From the NCBI GenBank assembly GCA_035759745.1, contig DASTUF010000101.1, positions 1 through 8,538 on the forward strand: a stretch of 8,538 nucleotides of DNA, given 5' to 3'. The notes under the pieces are model-generated. The model did no database searches and was not told the DNA's origin. It saw only the letters and a program-made list of their open reading frames with translations. The position numbers and the translations under genes are program-made. The DNA comes from CAMLHP01 sp035759745. Its GTDB lineage: Bacteria > Gemmatimonadota > Gemmatimonadetes > Gemmatimonadales > GWC2-71-9. This document shows, piece after piece, positions 4,977 through 8,538 of this stretch (its first letter is position 1; every line of letters begins with the position of its first letter).

Positions 4977-5750
4977 ATGCTGGCAGTCGCTGCGCTCCTC
5001 GATCGCGGCCCGGCCCTCACCGCGCTGCGCCGCACGCTGCCACGCGGGTCGGCCGCTGCCGTCGGGACAGCGGCAGTGGCTTGCCGGTCTGCTGCCGAGC
5101 TCTGCCGACTTCCTGCCCGTCGGATGCTCGACGCGGTCGTCACCAGTCCCCATCGTCTGGGTACCGCCGAACTCGCCGACATGCGGAGCCGCTTCCCGGC
5201 GCTTCCCATCATCCTGTACGCCGCGTTCCGTCCCGATGACGGCGCGCTGCTGCTGGCGAGCTGCGCAGACGGCATCGCGGCGATTGCGGTGGAAGGGGTG
5301 GATGATCCGGTGGTGGGCGACATAGTGACCAGCCACTCGCTGACTGCCCGGCGTCGCGCGGCACTGTCGGACGGGCCCCGGGTGCTGCGGCTGGAGGATC
5401 CCTTTCAGCGGAACGTCTGGGACCTGCTGGTGGCCCAGGTGGAGCGGCCGCTGCGCACCGCCGACCTGGCGCGCACCCTCAAGGTGAGCCGCGAGCACTT
5501 GTCCCGCCAATTTGCCGCGGGCGGTGCACCCACCCTCAAGCGCGTCATCGACCTGACCCGCGTTGCCGCGGCGGCGCAGCTCTCCGCCAACCCGGGATAT
5601 ACCGCCGCCGATGTCGCCCGGTTGCTGGGCTTCACCTCGGCATCCCATCTTGCTGCTACCACGCGCCGGATCGTTGGCTCCGGGGCGCGTTCACTCGACC
5701 GGATCGGGCCCCGGGGCGTGCTTGCTGCCTTTGCTCGGAGCAGGCGCTAG
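4977..5750 (+). CDS. AraC-type DNA-binding protein with a probable pseudo-receiver domain
   Basis: A 257-residue transcriptional regulator. The C-terminal part (about 145-245) is an AraC-type domain with two helix-turn-helix units: residues 160-181 (RTADLARTLKVSREHLSRQF) and 209-234 (TAADVARLLGFTSASHLAA), the second followed by the family's R-R-x-x-G-x-x-x-x-x-L arrangement. Residues 1-120 have the alternation expected of a response-regulator receiver fold, but where the phosphorylated Asp should follow the strand DAVV there are Thr-Ser, so it probably cannot be phosphorylated. It starts 2 bases after the NUDIX stop with AGG 6 bases upstream of the ATG. It is the last gene of the five-gene cluster and sits directly before the atpA promoter region. 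Targets are unknown; control of its own operon or of atp is possible but not shown. Confidence 0.8.
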   Translation: MLAVAALLDRGPALTALRRTLPRGSAAAVGTAAVACRSAAELCRLPARRMLDAVVTSPHRLGTAELADMRSRFPALPIILYAAFRPDDGALLLASCADGIAAIAVEGVDDPVVGDIVTSHSLTARRRAALSDGPRVLRLEDPFQRNVWDLLVAQVERPLRTADLARTLKVSREHLSRQFAAGGAPTLKRVIDLTRVAAAAQLSANPGYTAADVARLLGFTSASHLAATTRRIVGSGARSLDRIGPRGVLAAFARSRR

Positions 5751-5775
5751 CCGTCCAGCCGCCGAGCCGCCCCCC

Positions 5776-5805
5776 TTGCCCGCAGGCGGTGATTGTGATT
5801 ATTTT
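5776..5805 (+). promoter_or_regulatory. Possible promoter of the atpAGD genes
   Basis: TTGCCC (5776-5781), an 18-base spacer, then TATTTT (5800-5805). Both boxes match their consensus at four of six positions, including TTG and the TA....T of the -10. The start point would fall near 5812, giving a leader of about 47 bases before atpA. The -10 box lies inside the palindrome at 5793-5810. Confidence 0.35.
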
Positions 5806-5810
5806 CACAA
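5793..5810. promoter_or_regulatory. CRP/FNR-type operator palindrome upstream of atpA
   Basis: TTGTGA (5793-5798), six bases TTATTT, then TCACAA (5805-5810): a perfect inverted repeat. Its core is identical to the TGTGA-N6-TCACA consensus bound by CRP and is of the general CRP/FNR superfamily type. It stands out as an AT-rich island in GC-rich DNA, 48 bases before the atpA ATG. Because it overlaps the proposed -10 box, binding would more likely repress than activate. Which protein binds is not visible in this window. Confidence 0.6.
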
Positions 5811-5858
5811 GCTTTCTCCGGACCGTTCGACCCTGACCTGAGGCAGGCAACCAGATCC

Positions 5859-7435
<1,577 letters not shown>

Positions 7436-7436
<1 letters not shown>

Positions 7437-8311
7437 TGGCGAAGTCCACCGCGCTGAAGGGCCGGATCCGCTCGGTCCAGAACACCCGCAAGATCACCAA
7501 GACGATGGAGTTGGTGGCCACGTCGAAGCTCAAGCGCGCCCAGGACCGGGTAGTGGCCGCGCGGCCGTACGCCCAGGCGCTGACCGAGGTCATCGCCGAC
7601 CTGGTGACGCCGGAACTGGCCGAGGCGTTTCCGCTGCTTCGGGCGCCGGAGCTGCCGTCGAAGGGTGGGCCGGCGCGCGCGGCGGTGATTCTGCTGACGT
7701 CCAACCGCGGGCTCGCCGGTGGCTTCAACGCCAACCTGATCAAGGAAGCGCGCCGGCGCATCGCCGATCTCGAGCGCGATGGCTATAAGCCGGAACTGCA
7801 CGCCATTGGCCGCAAGGGCGCCGGGTTCTTCCGCTACCTCGGCCGGAAGCCGGCGGTGGAGCGGATTGACATCGGCGACAAGCCGCAGCCGGCGCACGCC
7901 GAGGAGATCGTGTCGCCGCTGATCGCGGCGTACGAGGCGGGCGAGCTGGCGAGCGTCGACCTGGTGCATGCGAAGTTCGAAAGCGCGATCGCCACGCCGC
8001 CCACCACGGTGCGGGTGCTGCCGGTGCCGCGGCCCGAACCGGGCGCGGCGCGGCCCGACTACCTGCTCGATCCGGATGCCGGGTCGCTGCTGGTGAAGCT
8101 GCTCCCGCTCTATGTGCGCAATGTGGTGTATCGCGGACTGGTGGAGACCGCTGCCGGCGAGCATGGCGCGCGGCGGACCGCGATGAAGAACGCGACCGAC
8201 AATGCCGGCGAGATCCTTGAGTCGCTGAAGCGGACCTACAATCGGCAGCGGCAGGCGGCGATCACCCAGGAAATCGCCGAGATAGTGGGCGGAGCGGCGG
8301 CGCTGGAATAG
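7436..8311 (+). CDS. atpG: F1Fo ATP synthase subunit gamma
   Basis: Central rotor shaft of F1 that turns inside the alpha/beta ring and transmits rotation from the c-ring. The 291-residue product has the two long helices that make the coiled shaft: the N-terminal one with RIRSVQNTRKITKTMELVA (10-28) and the C-terminal one from about 243 (AMKNATDNAGEILESL, then TYNRQRQAAITQEIAEIV). The central Rossmann-like domain carries SNRGLAGGFN (89-98). Length is within the family range. The start codon overlaps the atpA stop (TAATG), so translation is probably coupled. The TAG stop at 8309-8311 runs straight into a heptamer repeat. Confidence 0.97.
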
Positions 8312-8338
8312 TGGGAAGTGGGGAGTGGGAAGTGGAGG
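8311..8338. repeat. Heptamer repeat array between atpG and atpD
   Basis: Four in-phase heptamers, GTGGGAA, GTGGGGA, GTGGGAA and GTGGAGG, begin on the last base of the atpG stop codon. They occupy nearly half of the 65-base atpG-atpD gap. Only one orientation is seen, so no long hairpin forms within the array. Confidence 0.7.
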
Positions 8339-8376
8339 ATAGGGGCAGGATTCAACTCCGACGGATGGATTGGTGA

Positions 8377-8538
8377 ATGGCGACAGCGACGGCTACGCAC
8401 AACATCGGCAAGGTGATCCAGGTGATCGGCCCGGTGCTCGACATCGAGTTCGAGCCGGAGCACCTGCCCGAGATCTACAACGCGGTCGAGATCCGTTCGG
8501 GCGATCTCCACGTCACCGCCGAGGTGCAGCAGCACATC
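8377..8538 (+). CDS. atpD: F1Fo ATP synthase subunit beta, N-terminal part (runs off the window)
   Basis: Catalytic subunit of F1, which makes ATP from ADP and phosphate. Only the first 54 codons are present. The translation contains NIGKVIQVIGPVLDIEF and LPEIYNAVEIRSG, the conserved start of the beta-subunit N-terminal barrel. ATG 8377 is fixed as the most upstream start because a TGA stop in the same frame (8374-8376) directly precedes it. The P-loop lies beyond the window. A 65-base gap separates it from atpG, wider than the one-base overlap between atpA and atpG; the upstream ribosome-binding signal is weak (GGAT/GGTGA). Confidence 0.95.
   Translation, partial: MATATATHNIGKVIQVIGPVLDIEFEPEHLPEIYNAVEIRSGDLHVTAEVQQHI

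Noticed and set aside
5759..5789. CCGCC...GGCGG stem as a terminator of the mla operon
   Set aside because: Only 5 pairs around a 21-base loop, and no T-run follows; not distinguishable from chance in GC-rich sequence.

Overview
The window reads as the chromosome of a GC-rich, Gram-negative bacterium. The outer-membrane lipid transport genes (mlaEFD) imply a two-membrane envelope, and third codon positions are overwhelmingly G or C. The tRNA genes carry no encoded CCA. Gemmatimonadota is my best guess from the style of the sigma factor, the permease operon and the repeat-laden intergenic gaps, but that is an impression, not a phylogenetic result. Everything except the last segment is ordinary housekeeping content; nothing here looks like phage, plasmid or a defence island.

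Layout. (1) Positions 8-702, minus strand: six tRNA genes, read in the order Ala(GGC), Gly(GCC), initiator Met(CAT), Val(GAC), Arg(ACG), Pro(CGG), with sigma-70-type promoters proposed in front of Ala and Gly and with hairpins and a heptamer repeat array in the spacers. (2) 830-1864, plus strand: an RpoD/SigA-family sigma factor, divergent from the tRNA cluster. (3) 1872-1939: an array of 7-base repeats that switches orientation in the middle. (4) 1981-5750, plus strand: a tightly packed set of five genes (gaps of 2 bases or overlaps of 1-4 bases): MlaE permease, MlaF ATPase, MlaD/MCE substrate-binding protein, a NUDIX hydrolase and an AraC-type DNA-binding protein with a probable degenerate receiver domain. 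(5) 5751-5858: a short AT-richer gap with a perfect TTGTGA-N6-TCACAA palindrome. (6) 5859-8538, plus strand: F1 ATP synthase subunits alpha (atpA), gamma (atpG) and the first 54 codons of beta (atpD), the window ending inside atpD.

How the parts work together. MlaE, MlaF and MlaD form an ABC-type machine that moves phospholipids between the inner and outer membranes; the NUDIX enzyme and the regulator are coupled to it by position only. The atp genes encode the soluble catalytic part of ATP synthase. They are not preceded by atpH/atpF/atpE/atpB as in the classical operon, so the complex is apparently encoded in at least two places.

The most unusual feature is a set of four intergenic arrays with 7-base periodicity (276-340, 595-618, 1872-1939, 8311-8338). 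Two of them flip into the reverse-complement unit halfway, so that they could fold into long hairpins, and two of them share the same unit (GCGTAAG / CTTACGC). They resemble in style the heptanucleotide STRR elements of cyanobacteria but sit between housekeeping genes here. The second point of note is the CRP/FNR-type palindrome in front of atpA.
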